Below are positions 11,151 through 25,223 of a stretch of 64,000 nucleotides of DNA, one piece after another. The DNA comes from Coenobita brevimanus. Taxonomy: Eukaryota > Arthropoda > Malacostraca > Decapoda > Coenobitidae. Under the pieces are notes generated by a model, which did no database searches, had not been told where the DNA came from, and worked only from the letters and a program-made list of their open reading frames with translations. How positions within the stretch are numbered: the first letter of the stretch is position 1; each line of letters begins with the position of its first letter. A program made the translations under genes and the position numbers. The stretch is from the NCBI GenBank assembly GCA_032717465.1, contig CM064655.1, positions 22,345,422-22,409,421 on the forward strand, in the 5' to 3' direction.

Positions 11151-13083
11151 GTGTGTGGAGTGGTGTCGGCGTGAGCCCTGGCTTTTTGCACCCGAGTAAT
11201 GATCCCGTGAAGCCCTTGTTGGTCTGGGCCTTGCAAGTCATGGGCCTTATGTGCTTTTGAGCCCTTACGTCTAACCCGCTAATGGTGGCTGAGGAGGTAT
11301 GTGTGTGCTGGGGTCATGCTTCACTTCTCTGACGGTGACTGTGTGTTCATGATTTAGAGAGTGAAGGAGGGAGAAGGCAAGAGAAAAGGTAAGAGAAATA
11401 TATGAATCAGGTATGTGCTAAGCCTGTATAAGATAACAGATGATTAAGATGATAAAACTATATGTAATTATATTCTCTCTTTGTGTAAATGGGCGCATGC
11501 GTAAAAAAAAAAAAGGGAAGAGAAAAGGACAAAGGATACATTTAAAATAGCACGGGAAATGAAAAAAAAAAAAATGTCTCAAGCAGCAAAATGAATAAAT
11601 AGATAAACAAGTACAGAGATGTTGCATATACTGGCATGTCTCTCTTTTGTGCTTTCGCGTTGAAACGTTCACAAGTGAAAAGGAAAGAGAGCAAGACAGT
11701 CTAATGAAAAAGAGAGGGAAAACATGAATGTGGCAAAAGGAAGAAAAAAAAAAAAAGACATGTTATATTCAAACACTCTTATCAGTCTCTGTTTCTGTGT
11801 GCGCATGCGTGAAAAAGCGAAGAGGAAAGAAAACATGACGAAAAAAAAAAGAAGAAGGGAGGAGAAAACTTTCCTTGAATACGTAAAGATGCTATGAATA
11901 TTTGCATGTTTATTTCCGTCATCTGTATCATGCGTGAATATGCGACGACAAAAAAATAAATAAAAGAGAGACAACTAGCTAAATGTGTGAAGAGTACCAA
12001 GAAAAATAAAGGTCTTACAAGTAGCCTACTTAAGAAATTAAATCTTTTTTTTCTTTTGTGACCTCGTACGCTGAGAATAACAATTATCATCATTATAATC
12101 ATCATTGATCACCATTATTATCATCATCATCATCATCAAAAATGGTAGTACTGGAAGCAGGAAAGTGAAAACATCCATTGCCCAGTCCTCCAAAATTTTT
12201 AGCTCTATTCCACAAACTAAGAATAAGAGAAATAAATAAAATGACTGAAAAGAAGAAGAAAGAAAATACGGAGAGGGAAGAGGAATAAGCACGGAAGAGA
12301 AGGACAAGATTCGCGCAAAAAGTAAGCAAATAAAGAGAGGGAAAGGAAGACAGAAGACAAGCAAGGAAAAGTGCAAAACAACAAGATGACTGAAAGGTTA
12401 GGAGCAAAAAGTGTAAAAATAAATAATAAAAATCAATGATAAATAGGAGACACTTAATGAAAGTAAAAAAGAGGCTACGGGAAAAATGGTGAATAGGAAG
12501 AGGAAAGAAAGTAAATCAAAACTGTGAAAGGACAGATTACGAGCGAGAAGTAAGAAATTAAAGACAGGGAAGAAAGCATTGCACAGAATGAAAGAGAAAT
12601 TGATTATGGTCGCGTAAGAGAGAGAGAGAGAGAGAGAGAGACGGGGGGGGGGGGGAGAGTGCCTGAAACGAGGTGATGCACTCAGGCGTGTCAACAGTAC
12701 CCTCTGTTTCGTCGTAGGTACATGCATAAAGACGAAAAGAAGAAGGGAGGAAATGAGAGAAAACTGGGGAAAGAATTAATGGATAGAGAAAACAGAGATG
12801 AAAAATATATATATAATGAAATATTGCCTTGTTGTGGATGTGTAGGAGCCAGACGGGGAAGGAAGAGGATAAAATATATTGGAATAAAAGTAAGGGAATA
12901 ATGAAGGGGATGAATAAAATTAATAAAAATGAATGGAAAAGAAAGACAATGCATGCAAGGGAAGGAAGGTTGAGGAAAATATAATAAACAGGAATAATAA
13001 ACTTTTAGAAGGGATGGCAGACGGTGATTGTGGGGAGAAGATAAAACCAATGAAGATAAAGTATTTAATAGCTTGAGCACTTC

Positions 13084-13114
<31 letters not shown>

Positions 13115-13120
13115 CACTAT

Positions 13121-13170
13121 CCCCCTTTTGACCTTGACCTCTGACCTTCTTTACCTAAAGTTTGACCTCG
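13121..13170 (-). other. Cluster of AGGTCA nuclear-receptor half-sites
   Basis: The plus strand has four TGACCT hexamers within about 45 bp: two directly abutting (TGACCTTGACCT), one after a single base (a DR1 arrangement) and one about 20 bp later. AGGTCA is the half-site for many nuclear receptors. No promoter or gene is visible nearby, so function is unproven and chance or repeat origin is possible. Confidence 0.35.
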
Positions 13171-13883
13171 TTTTCCTCTGATTTTTCTAAATTGGTATTC
13201 CAAATTCTATACCATTTCATCCAATAGTTTCCCCGTAATAATACCATATGACAGAAAAATTGAGAAAAAAAATAAATAACAAAAAATAAAATAAAATAAA
13301 TAAAGCAGCTTGGCAGAGGCAAAGAGAGAGGCGATATACAGAAGGCATATTTTTCCCTTTTACACGCGCATATAATTCAGTGAAGAAGGAGAAAGCCAGG
13401 AAGAGAAAACAAAATTGAAAAAGAAACAGTGGAAATGGAATACAGATCATGAACATAAGAAAAAGATGTAGATTAAAATTATAAAATATTTCCTTTCGCC
13501 TGCTGTGCATACGTAAGGGAAGTACGTGGAAAATACGAAGTGAAAAAAAGAAGACAAGGCAGACTCTGAACGTATGAAGAGGCAGCAAGAAACCTGATAT
13601 TATTTGTTTGTGCAACTTTCATTTTCTCGTGATAAAGAATGCAGAAACAAAAAAAAAAAAAAGATTATTAACGTGTTAGAATGGAAGAACATGTATTCAA
13701 GGTGTTATCTGTACTTTGTGTCTTTGCCATATTATATGCAGAAAGGAAAAACTGTGAAAACTAAGGTAAAGAAGAAGAAATGTGAGAAGACATACATGGG
13801 TGTGTGAAGGAGGTACAAGAAAAAAGACAGTATTTGTTCTATCTACTTTCTGGTGATGTTCGTAGGCCCATGCACGAGAAGGA

Positions 13884-13887
<4 letters not shown>

Positions 13888-13924
<37 letters not shown>
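13888..13924. repeat. (AT)n array, left flank of SINE
   Basis: Uninterrupted AT repeat ending exactly where the tRNA-like SINE head starts. Confidence 0.95.
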
Positions 13925-13926
<2 letters not shown>

Positions 13927-14312
13927 AGCCTCAGTGGTACAGTTGTAGAGTGCGCGTCTCACACGCGGGTTTGCCTCCCGTCAGAGTTGTAAAAACTTTG
14001 GGAAGCATTCACCGAGCCACTTACTCCTTTGGCGGATATAAGGGGTGCTGTGGCTGAACCAGTGTCGCATACTAGTATCCTTGCACCCAGTCGGCTTAAG
14101 GCGGGCCGATTACACTTGGTTCAAAGACTATACACACATCCAAAGCCACTCCAACACTACAAGCACTTCTCGCCTTACGTACAGACTCTACCAGACAGCC
14201 TAAGCCACTGGGTAGAGATACATTGGCTGTATCGTCCCTGCTTCGGTAGGGATAGGCCGGTCCTGCAGTGGACACTCAACAGCTGATGATGATGATGATG
14301 ATGATGATGGTG
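13925..14312 (+). mobile_element. tRNA-Val-like SINE with (GAT)n tail
   Basis: The head (about 13,925-13,985) resembles a tRNA. CGTCTCACACGCG matches the anticodon arm of tRNA-Val(CAC), and GGGTTTGCCTCCC is a weakened B-box. A unique body follows, then CCTGCAGTGGACACTCAACA and a (GAT)n run from about 14,282. A GAT-repeat tail after a body end of this type is typical of RTE-mobilised elements. The tail merges into an A/T segment and the next (AT)n array. The head lacks an intact tRNA fold, so it is not a tRNA gene. Confidence 0.75.
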
Positions 14313-14340
14313 ATGATATAAATATAAATATATGTACAGG

Positions 14341-15897
<1,557 letters not shown>

Positions 15898-16680
15898 TAT
15901 ATATGTATATGTATATAAACATGTACATATGCAAAACGAGAATTAAGGAATGTGTGAAAAAGATACAGGATGCCAAATGATACATTTATATTTCTTATGT
16001 TGAGTTGCTTGTCCATGTTGAAAAAAAGTAGAATAAGGGAAAATATTGCAGAAAATATTAATAATAAGAAGAGACAGACGATGAAATGTGAAGAAACGCA
16101 AGAAGCCGGAAAACATATATTCTTACCTGTTTATTCGTGTTTCTTTCCCTCGCTTTCATATTTCAGTGTATGAAATAACAGGAAAACGAAATCTTACAGA
16201 AAATAAGAAAGGGAGAAAGGACGTCATGCCATAAAAATATTATGGGGGGAAATAAATAATGATATTTCTGTTTGTATCTTTCTCACTTTTGCTTATGTTT
16301 CTAGGCTCAAATTTAAAGAAAAGTAGAATTAAAACAGAAAAAATATTAAAGGAAGACAGGATGCGAAGACAGAGCATGAGCGTCTAAAGAAGGTAAAAGA
16401 CATTTACCCGAAACACTAATTATTTATTTATTTATTTATTTACTCTTTGTGCGTCGATGTTAAAGTATAGAAAATGTAGAAAAAAATTAAAATAATAAAA
16501 GCAAAGAGAAGACAAGGTAGGACAGTCTATGAAAATGTGAAGAGACTACATGAAACCCGATAATAAGTGGATGAAAAATAAAAAAAAATAATCAAAGGAA
16601 ACAAGAAAACATGCGAGAAAGTATAAGAACAGGAAGGCACAGCATGAAGGGTTGAAGCAGGAGCAAGAAGCCAGATAATG

Positions 16681-17429
16681 TCTAGGTGCAATCAGCCCCA
16701 GACATCCTCCAAGAGTCTATTAACTTGTGGGGTGCGACCACCACCACCACCACCACCACCACCAAAAAAAAAAAAAAAAAAAAAAAATCCCCTAGTAAAG
16801 ACATTCCGGAGTCGCCGCAGGAGCGACCTGAGATGACCAATTATCCTCGGCTAATAGTTTGCATGCCGGGATGATCTGGGGTATTAACACTTGTAGAGAG
16901 GAGGAGGAGGAGGATTAGGATGATACTGATGATGAGTAGTAACAGTAGCAGTATTAGAAGTTGCAATAATGATTGCAGCAGTACAGTAGTAGTTGTAGAA
17001 ATAACATAACTAATAGCAGTGGATGGACTAATAAAAGTATCCCTATAGTAACAACACCAATACAGTTACTACACACATTATCACCATCACCAATACCATT
17101 AATACCATAACCGCTTACACCTCCCCCTCTGGAAACCATATCAAGTGGCCCCTATCTAACGCTTAATGACCCTCCCACAATAATTTCGTCCAATTTAATG
17201 GCTAAGTATAGGGTATAGGACGGTGTTCCTAGGCAATCAAATATTAAATAATACACTTTTGTCATCTCATATTCCTAACTGTCCCCTCGGTCGTTAGGCA
17301 AGGGTGGTTTGAAGTGATTTAGCTGGAGCAATGAAGATGGGGGATTATGATAATTTTTAACGAGAATGTGATGATCATTAATGGAGTTAAATAAAAACTA
17401 GAATGACTAGTTTAAGTGTCTTATTGTGT
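16681..17429. other. Non-genic DNA with (ACC)n(A)n
   Basis: An (ACC)n run followed by poly-A lies at about 16,736-16,787. GAG and AGT-type short runs occur near 16,900-17,000. No gene recognised. Confidence 0.5.
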
Positions 17430-17557
<128 letters not shown>

Positions 17558-17569
17558 CGACCGGTACAC

Positions 17570-18390
17570 TTCTGCAGTTTATTCTTGCTGCTTCCAGACT
17601 ATTTTCTTCAACTTGCAAGAGCCCACTAGTAGTTCAGAGGGTTGATGAAGGCTCTAATCTAAACATCAGCAGTGCCAGGTCAATTCTAAGCTTAGTAAAA
17701 CCGTCTAGCAATGACAAGAAGTAAACAACAGCGACGTTCTCAAGCTGGAGTTAGGAAGGAGATAGAGATTATTTACAAATATGAAGATCAGAGCAGATCG
17801 AACTCCTTCCTTCGACCCCTCCTTCCGTCCCTACTGCCTTCTTTCCTCGTTCATTCTTCTCTTATTCCTTTCATCCTGTCTTTTTATTTTCTTTTTCTTT
17901 CCTTCCTTCCATTATCTTTCTTTCCTTCTTTCTCCTTTCCTTTCTACCTTCTTTATGCTTTCTTTCTTTCTTTCTTTGTCGTTTTTCTCCTTCTTTCTCC
18001 CTTCCTTCCTTCACTATTTGCATTGTGATCTCGTCCCACTTCTCTCCTCTCATTTTCTTTCGCTTTCCTTTATTCCTTCAGTCTCTCATTTTACCTTCGC
18101 GAGAATATTTCAGAACTATGTAATTGGCCCTAACAAGCAGAAAGACGTGGTTGAGTCCAGAGAGATTCAGTTGAGCTTTTTTGACGTTAGTTCCAAAATC
18201 GCGTTATTATCTAAACTCGGAGTCTTTGGTACACAAGTTTGGGTTCGAAATTATAAAGTTTTTTTTTGTTTTTCCGAGTCCGCCCAATCATGCATGGTGA
18301 GTAAGCGTAACCTGAGCAGTATTAAAAACTAAGGACTCTCTTCTATCAAAACTAAAAAAGACGATAAATGTGAATTTCCTCTAAAATGAC

Positions 18391-18439
<49 letters not shown>

Positions 18440-18760
18440 TAGGTATGAAGTCCCTCTAAATTACCAACTTTAGTTCTAGTTATTTGTAGTTACATTTCGG
18501 TGGGATTATCATAACTTGTCGGTTCTACATAGGCCACAATTAACACCAATCCACAATAGGGGGGAATGGAGACTGCCTCTTACCTCTTCATTATGAATCG
18601 TCCAAAATCGTCCGGCGGCTGAATAAGTAAAACAAACCTTTCCAGCAAGACGATTTTATTTTTCCTGCTGCTGCCAGACCATTTCATCCAACTAAAGAGA
18701 GACGCTTCTTAGTAAAGGTGAAAGTGATAAAAACAATTCACACCAGGACAATGAAGTAAT
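17570..18760. other. Pyrimidine-rich tract and two degraded palindromic-family copies
   Basis: Around 17,579-17,720 and 18,600-18,760 are degraded forms of the CAGACGATTTTATTCAGC motif. Between them, 17,800-18,095 is strongly TTCC-rich on the plus strand, and (CA)n lies at about 18,392-18,437. The 183-codon frame at 17,781-18,332 is the F/L/S translation of the TTCC tract. Confidence 0.55.
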
Positions 18761-18918
18761 ATGTATCGTGCTTTGGCTCCCTCCGGTGGAATGTCGTCAG
18801 TGTAATGGAGACGTCTGTAGGTGGAGCAGGAAAGGAGACATTAGGGGTTGAGAAATAGGACGAAAAGAGGAAAATTATTAGTTCGAAGGTGAGGTTACGT
18901 CGCTTAAATGATGTTTAG

Positions 18919-19100
18919 TTAACCGTTTATTCTTGCTTTTTCCAGACGATTTTATTCAGCTTAAGATGGTGCACTACAGTATACAAAGGGTTAATGGCTG
19001 CATCTAACCCCTCCAGTTTGAAAATCTTACCTGAGCTGAAGAAAATCGTCTGGAGATACCAAGAATAAAAACAAACGCGTCATTGGGTTGAAAAGGTTAA
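18919..19100. repeat. Palindromic MITE-like element, family A
   Basis: The left half reads TTAACC, then TTTATTCTTGCT, then CCAGACGATTTTATTCAGCT. The right half mirrors it: GAGCTGAAGAAAATCGTCTG, then CCAAGAATAAA, then AAAAGGTTAA. The two halves form an imperfect inverted repeat of 182 bp without coding capacity. This is one of the clearest of many copies of this family in the window. Confidence 0.8.
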
Positions 19101-19539
19101 CCCCTTTTCTGATGATCTTTTTTTGTTTTCGATTTTACTAACCACAGGATACACCTCATACAGTTGAAGTTCTTTATTTACCCCACTTCTAGACGGTTTT
19201 ATTATGTACTGGGCGTGAAAAAGCGAAGGGAGAAAGATGTAAAAGTTGCAAGAGAACTATATTAAAAATTTATAAAATAAGGGATGTCAAAGATGCCACA
19301 TAATTATTTTCAAAAATGTAACAATACAGAAGAAAGTGAAGTTACAAGAGAATTATTTAAAGCTGATATGTAATGCAGAACAATGTAAAATTACTTAAAC
19401 ATATCATACAACCCATAAGAAAGTAAAAGTTTGTAAGATTTCAGTTCAAATGTAATTCTCTTGTATCTCGGGAAAAATTCAATTCAGTTCCGTGGCAATA
19501 AAAGGAATACAGTTGTGGCGGTCATGGCGACAAGGCCTG

Positions 19540-20310
19540 ACAACACGCGAGCATGACGCAGGACTTGGTGGTGTGAGGGCGTGTGGGGATGAGGGGGGAG
19601 AGGAGTGTGGGGGAGTGTGGGTGGTTGGAGAGGGAGAGAGAGAAGTGTACGGAAATGCAGGGAAGAGGGGGGGTGTACGAGAAAGGGGAAGAATAGGTGC
19701 ATGTGGGTGTGCGTAGGGATGTGAGAAAGTATGAGAGGGTGTGGGAAGAAGTGAGAGGGGTACTGTAGGATTGAGTGAGGGGTTGAGTGAGCGTGCAAGG
19801 AAGCAAAATGGGCAAGGAGGATGTAGGAGGGTAGGGAGGGTAGTGTGTAGTTGTGTGGGGGAGGAAAGGGATGTAGAAGAGGAGGTGTATGGATAAGTGT
19901 ACGAACTAAAGGGATGAAGTGTGGGCATTGTAAGGTTAGGTGTGGGAAAAAGCGGAGTGTGTTTAGTCTACTGGGGTGGAGCGTGTGGGGATGAGGAGAG
20001 TGTAAGAGAGAGGGGAATGTAGGGTGTGGAGGGGGGGGACGGTGTGGGGTAGTGTCAGGAAAGGAGTGGCAATGTTTGGGGTTGCTTAGGGAGTTGAACG
20101 GGGAGGAAGTGTGAGGTTGATTAGTGTTTAGAGGAGGGAGGAGTGTACGATTGCATAGGTTGCTGGGAAGGGTGGGAAGGAGGGAGGGTGGTAGGGAAAG
20201 TGGAGTTAAATAGTGCTTAGTGTAAGTAGGGGTGCTGGACTGTGTAATATCTAGGAGGGAGGGGTGTGGGGATGTGTGTGGGGAAGGTGCAGGGGTGAGT
20301 ACTTCTTCAT
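19540..20310 (+). repeat. G-rich, strand-asymmetric GTGTGGGG domain
   Basis: The plus strand is dominated by GTGTGGGGATGAGG-like text with many runs of three or more G. It has several G-quadruplex-type arrangements. Open frames on both strands (for example 149 codons on minus) are low-complexity Pro/Ser/His-rich. No gene is seen. Confidence 0.75.
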
Positions 20311-20349
20311 ACTCTACTTAAAATATGGTACACGGAAGGACTCCATACA

Positions 20350-20700
20350 ATTAACACTCTAGTAATACACGTCTCTTAACCTTTCTGCCCATCATCTACC
20401 TGACTGCTATTTGTATCATCTCATCTCTGTTTCTCTTATCGTCTATACATCTATCTACGGTACTTATCTATTTCGTTCCATGTATCTGACTCTCTACCAG
20501 CCTATCCACCTGTGTGTGTTCTATCAATCTACATTTATTTATCTATTTATTTTTCTATTGCTATAGTTACCAGTCCTTCCATCCACCAACCTATCAATCT
20601 ATCTACCAGTCTATGTCTCTCTATATGCATCTTTCTGTCTCCCTCTCTTTCTATGTTTTTAATTATAACTATCAAGCTACGGTACCTATAATCAGTAAAT
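20350..20700. repeat. Degenerate CTAT/ATCT repeat
   Basis: Loose TCTATCTA-type units, for example TCAATCTATCTACCAGTCTA, with heavy divergence. No coding signal. Confidence 0.6.
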
Positions 20701-20739
20701 CACTTGTCAAATTGCAGTGATTAAGACGCAAGTATTTCC

Positions 20740-20838
20740 TGAAGGTGAGGGACGGGGAGTGGCTCTGACCTAGACACGAGACAAGGTTGAGGAGTGGGGA
20801 AAGAGAGCAGGAGAGGAGAGAACAGGTAAGAAAGAGGG

Positions 20839-20902
<64 letters not shown>

Positions 20903-21480
20903 GTGGAGAAAGAGAGAGGGGAGGAGGAGGGGAGAGAGAAGGTGTGAAAGAGGGGAGGGAGAGGTGGTGGGGAGAGATGAGGAGAACCGCTGGAGGGAGA
21001 CGGAGGAGGAGGGGGAGGAGGAGGACGAGGAGAATGAGACTGAGTAGAGTGAGAAGGAGAAAGGAGGAGAGGGAGGAGAGGAGGAGGAAAGGAAAGAAAA
21101 GGAAAACTGAATACATGAGAGATAAAGTGTGAAGCGGAGATGAGGAAGAAAAGTAGAAGGAGATGAGGAAGGATATGAAGATCAAAGGAGGGAAGAATTG
21201 AGAAATGGAAGAGAAAGAGAGAAGGGAGAAAACTTGACAAGGAAGGGTGTGGTGTGGCAGGAGAGAAGAGGGGGAGAGGAAAAAAAAAAAAAGAGTAGAG
21301 GAGGGGAGAGAGAATGAGGGACGGAATAAGCAGTGAAGGAAAAAAAAGAGTGACGCAGGGAAGTGTGTGAAGTGTCAGGGCTTGAGGTTATGCGGGGTTG
21401 CGGGATATGGAATAGGATGGTGTGGGGCGGCAGGGTGTGGGGTGGCAAAGTGTGGAGTAGTAGAGTATGGAGAGAAAGTG
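20740..21480. repeat. GA-rich purine domain
   Basis: Plus-strand purine bias with a (GA)n core at about 20,842-20,900 and GGA-type units after it. The 154-156-codon minus-strand frames rich in Ser and Leu are translations of this tract. Confidence 0.85.
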
Positions 21481-21490
21481 AAGCTCTTTA

Positions 21491-21596
<106 letters not shown>

Positions 21597-21599
21597 TCC

Positions 21600-23087
21600 C
21601 AATTCCTCCAATCAAATCAAAGAATATGGAAGTTATGACTGAGTGAAGTAGGGGCGAGAGATGAAATTTTAGCAGCAGATTCTCTTCAGTGCGATGGCGT
21701 CTGTTCTAATTTAATGTCGGTGTTACCGATCTGATAATCTGATGCACGTTAGGAGAGACTCCCCGTAGAGAATGGCGTAAGACACATGGTTCAATGAAGG
21801 ACTGGAGAGTAGATTACATCATAATTTAGTGGATTATACCACGATCTACTATATCATATACACTGATTACCTATACACTAGTAATATTGTCATACTCCAT
21901 TGGTGTGATACTAAAACATTATAACGACGGTGATAACAAGGATCCAAAATATATAACGTACCACTCTCTAACTCGTAAAGCATTGCAGCGTAAATTATGT
22001 CTGGCAACATTACGAGAGACTTAAGTACTATAAATATGGGTATAGGGAAATATATACCGATATTAAATTTAAACTGGGATATATAACCGTTAGAACCTAG
22101 AACACAAATTATAGATTAGCAATACAGTGAGTGAAGAAACTAAAGAATTATAAACATGGAAGGGAACAAGTAAGCTATTTTTGGGTCATATATTGAGAGG
22201 AGAGAATCAAGGATTATAAACAACGATTCAATTTACGTTAAGATATACCGTAAGAGAGTAAGTGTGTTGCTTGGAGATAACTTGAGTACAAAAACAAGAC
22301 AGGCCGAAGATATGAAGCTGAGTATACCGTAAACAGTTTAACACGAACTGATACTGCGACTGCGCCAGGGAAGTGCACGATGTTCTATGGGGCAATATTA
22401 ACAACAAAGCACGGTGTTAGGACAATGTGGGGACCTTTTAGGATACCGCGTGAATATGATAAGCAAGGCGTGTAATTAGATAGTGAGAAGCATTTAAAGA
22501 AGACAGTAATGGCAACGTACATCCACTCAGGTAGGAGGCCATGCTGGGAGATAACCCCAGAGTAGATGCCAAAGGTGAGGACCAAGAGGAGATAGACGGG
22601 CTCCTAGAGGTGTAGGATGAGGTGGGTCTTGTGGGTACGCTCTGAGTGAAGGAAACAAGCCAGAGTTACAGTAACTATCGTATAAATAAATCCTAAAATC
22701 TGTGTCTGTTGGTACGTACAATCAATCCTGGTAAAACTACAAAGCCAACTACCATCAAACTGGCACACAAATACCATTTTCTGTTCCTACACCTGAATCT
22801 CCCAATGTGCCGTTCTGTCTCCTACAATAATGGATTATTTGTCTCCATCGCTGGCAAAACAACCAAGCTTCATCTTCTGCTACATATGGCCTTCGTTACT
22901 TTTGAGGTTCTGAGCATCTGTGCATGCAGTTGTACATATTAATTTACCAGTCACGTCCAAACTCCTTGGACATTTTATTTTTATGCATCTGGCAACGAAT
23001 ATGGACAAGACAGTCCATTCCCTGAGACTTAGTTCTTCCATGCCACAAGTTGACACGGAAAGAGCACTGGACCTCTTGTTGAATATA

Positions 23088-23132
<45 letters not shown>

Positions 23133-23860
23133 GAAATTTTGAAGGCACATTATACACGTACATAAGTCTCCTCATCATTACAGAGTCAACTGCCATCTGA
23201 GTCCATAAAAATTATATAACCAGACATGTTCTCCGGGTGAAGATAAGGTACTTAGTTTGGATTTCTGGCCCCATACCTGCGTATGGGCAAAACTCTTTCT
23301 CTACGTTACTGAGCCAGTTACCACCAAACTTGTCCCATCAACCAACCTGTATAGTCTGGTGAACATGAATTACTTGTTTCGGTACTTCTGTGTGCGCAAA
23401 ACTGTTCTAACTCCTTTGAGGAAACCACTACTAAGCTGAAAATATTTATCGGACAGTAAAGCAAAAAACAATAGAAAAAAAAATGAAGAAAGACAGAAAT
23501 AAGGGAGAAAAAATAAAAGATAGAAAGAAAAAAAGAAACACGTCTTGAAAGGGTTATTCCTTTAACCTGATACTCACAAATGTAATAATCATGACAGCTG
23601 AGGATGTGGTAGTGGAAATGATGAAAGTAGTAGAAGTGAGGTTAGTGAAAATGGTGTTAGACATTAAAAAAAATGTAAAGTCTATTGTTCTGCACGTCTT
23701 AAGTGGAGAGTATGTGATGTGTGGTGTTAACCCTCTTCACCTCAGTAAATACTTCTCCCGTTTCCCGTACACCATCATAGTACTTTTAGGATAAGGAAAC
23801 TCTGGAAGTCTTAATTATTTTTGCTACTGACAGACGAGGTATTTTAGAAGTGGCCTGTCT
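21600..23860. other. Unassigned non-genic DNA
   Basis: Moderately complex sequence with no recognised domain. (GT)n lies at about 23,091-23,130. A loosely repeated phrase (AGCCAACTACCATCAAACT near 22,743 and AGCCAGTTACCACCAAACTT near 23,311) hints at an old duplication. The end near 23,725 carries TTAACCCTCTTCA, resembling a family A terminus. Confidence 0.5.
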
Positions 23861-23861
23861 T

Positions 23862-23864
<3 letters not shown>

Positions 23865-23936
<72 letters not shown>
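23865..23936. repeat. (AT)n array
   Basis: Uninterrupted AT repeat of about 70 bp. Confidence 0.97.
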
Positions 23937-23939
<3 letters not shown>

Positions 23940-24119
23940 GTTGGAGGAGAAGACCAGTTTCTGAATCGATCGTCTTCATCCACATCACGTACCCTCAGTG
24001 AATATAATCGTTCCCTCTGGCCCCCCCAAAAAAATTTCCTTTGGTAGCCACAGGAAGAAAACAAAAAAATGAAAACGTTATATCAGAGAAAAAATAAATG
24101 TCAGAACGGGATACATGGT

Positions 24120-24480
24120 TCCTGATTTGACCTCCATTATCCGGACCTCCAACCACTTTAGTAAGAGACCGTCCTTAAGCTGAATAAAATTGTCTGGTTG
24201 TAGCAAGAAATAAAGATGTTACCGCGTTGACAGGCTAAAGAAGATCATTTTAATCCCCCTTTACTACAAGAGGTATGACATTTTATCTGGCAGCAGCCAA
24301 AGGGAGAGAGAGAGAGAGAGAGAGAGAATAAAACAGAAAGGAATAAGAATAACGAAAATACAAAAGAAAATATAAAAATATATATATTTCAATCTTCCCC
24401 TCCCCCTTACCTTATACAAAGAAATATCCCAAAAATTGGACAAAATCACCTGACAACGCCAAGAATTTAATAAACCATCT
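24120..24480. repeat. Degraded family A palindromic copies
   Basis: TAAGCTGAATAAAATTGTCT followed by GG and a TAGCAAGAAATAAAG segment lies near 24,178-24,218. A second degraded pair sits at 24,262-24,300 (ATTTTATCTGGCAGCAGCC) and about 24,440 (GGACAAAATCACCTG). (GA)n lies between, at about 24,303-24,327. Confidence 0.55.
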
Positions 24481-24647
24481 TCCTCTCCATCACTCCACTT
24501 TAGGAAACTTGTGTCTGTAACATTTTTTTTTTTTGGGGGGGGGGAACTTTGACATACGGCTTTTTTATTTCATTACTGTTTTCTATTTTTGTTATTGGGA
24601 GTGGATGTGCTATCTGTACGTGAGATCGCATTCCATCTTCGTGTCAT

Positions 24648-24648
24648 G

Positions 24649-24687
<39 letters not shown>

Positions 24688-25143
24688 GGTGGATGAGGAA
24701 GCTACGGGTTAACCACTTCAGTACCATGACCTCTTTCCTGTATTATTTTTACTTCTTTCAAACTGCACTATGCCTGCGAGAGATTTTTGAAGTGAAGAGC
24801 TTAGACACAGACATAATTAAGACTTGCAATACTAGACATGTAGTTAGTAAAAACGTCTCTCACGTCCACTAACTTCATTCTTACCTCACGCACCCGGACC
24901 TCACTCTTATATTCTCACTTTTACTTCAAGCATGAACCACACCTTCCTCACATCACGTACCTCCCTCTTTCCCTTCTTCTTCTTCTTCTTCTTCTTCCTT
25001 CACTTTCCTTACTGTACATCCCTCTCTTAACCTCAGTGTTCTTACCTTTTTCTCTCTCTCTTTTACTCCATTGTAATTTTTCTCTCTCCTTGCCTCACCC
25101 TTCTTGACTCATTTTACGTACCTAACTCTAATTCCATCCACCA

Positions 25144-25223
<80 letters not shown>

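Noticed and set aside
13925..13985. tRNA-Val gene
   Set aside because: The anticodon arm matches, but the T-arm and acceptor stem are degenerate and a SINE body with a GAT tail follows.
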